NCBI GenBank assembly: GCA_964613045.1
Contig: CAZTFS010000120.1
Location: forward strand, 1-5,390
Source: UBA1081 sp964613045
Lineage (GTDB): Bacteria; Bacillota; Clostridia; Oscillospirales; Acutalibacteraceae
Direction: 5' to 3'
Length of the DNA stretch: 5,390 nucleotides
The notes under the pieces were generated by a model that worked only from the letters and a program-made list of their open reading frames with translations, ran no database searches and was not told the origin of the DNA. Both the position numbers and the translations under genes were made by a program. Positions within the stretch are counted from its first letter, which is position 1. Every line of letters starts with the position of its first letter. Shown one piece after another: positions 5,381 to 5,390 of the stretch.

Positions 5381-5390
5381 TTATTTTATG

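Overview
The window looks like a chromosomal segment from a low-to-moderate GC Gram-positive anaerobe of the class Clostridia, most likely Ruminococcus-like. The grounds are strong AGGAGG-type ribosome binding sites, sigma-A promoters with 17-base spacers, a secreted protein with a dockerin-like domain, and a manganese riboswitch ahead of a MntP-type exporter. The genus is an inference; no rRNA or other marker gene is present.

Layout from left to right. (1) Positions 1-465, minus strand: the N-terminal 155 residues of a small secreted protein with a repetitive acidic/Thr linker and a dockerin-like domain whose second calcium loop is degenerate. It runs off the left edge and has its own extended -10 promoter and a hairpin in its leader. 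(2) 720-1550, minus: an unrecognised protein with one N-terminal membrane anchor, a long acidic linker and a C-terminal globular domain. The 254 bases between these two genes hold the promoter and leader of the first; nothing else is evident in 601-719. (3) 1719-2345, plus: a TetR-family repressor, divergent from gene 2, with face-to-face promoters and a candidate operator at its own start site. A strong hairpin terminator that can serve both strands closes it. (4) 2411-4291, minus: an unrecognised 626-residue protein with three membrane helices, a large extracytoplasmic part with an internal duplication, and a small beta-rich C-terminal domain. (5) 4373-4957, minus: mntP, a manganese exporter. 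Its leader carries a consensus promoter, a yybP-ykoY (Mn2+) riboswitch aptamer, a hairpin that competes with aptamer helix P1, and a 14-bp intrinsic terminator. (6) 5206-5326: a long imperfect inverted repeat built from heptamers, just upstream of the mntP promoter. (7) 5336-5380: a terminator-like hairpin near the right edge.

The best-supported functional unit is the mntP locus. The leader can be folded into two alternative states in which Mn2+ binding stabilises P1, frees an antiterminator strand and allows transcription of the exporter. The TetR gene and the divergent membrane-anchored gene are a plausible regulator/target pair by layout alone. I see no CRISPR array, transposase, tRNA or rRNA, and no evidence for a wholly new multi-gene system. 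The least explained items are the duplicated-ectodomain membrane protein, the short degenerate-dockerin protein and the heptamer inverted repeat.
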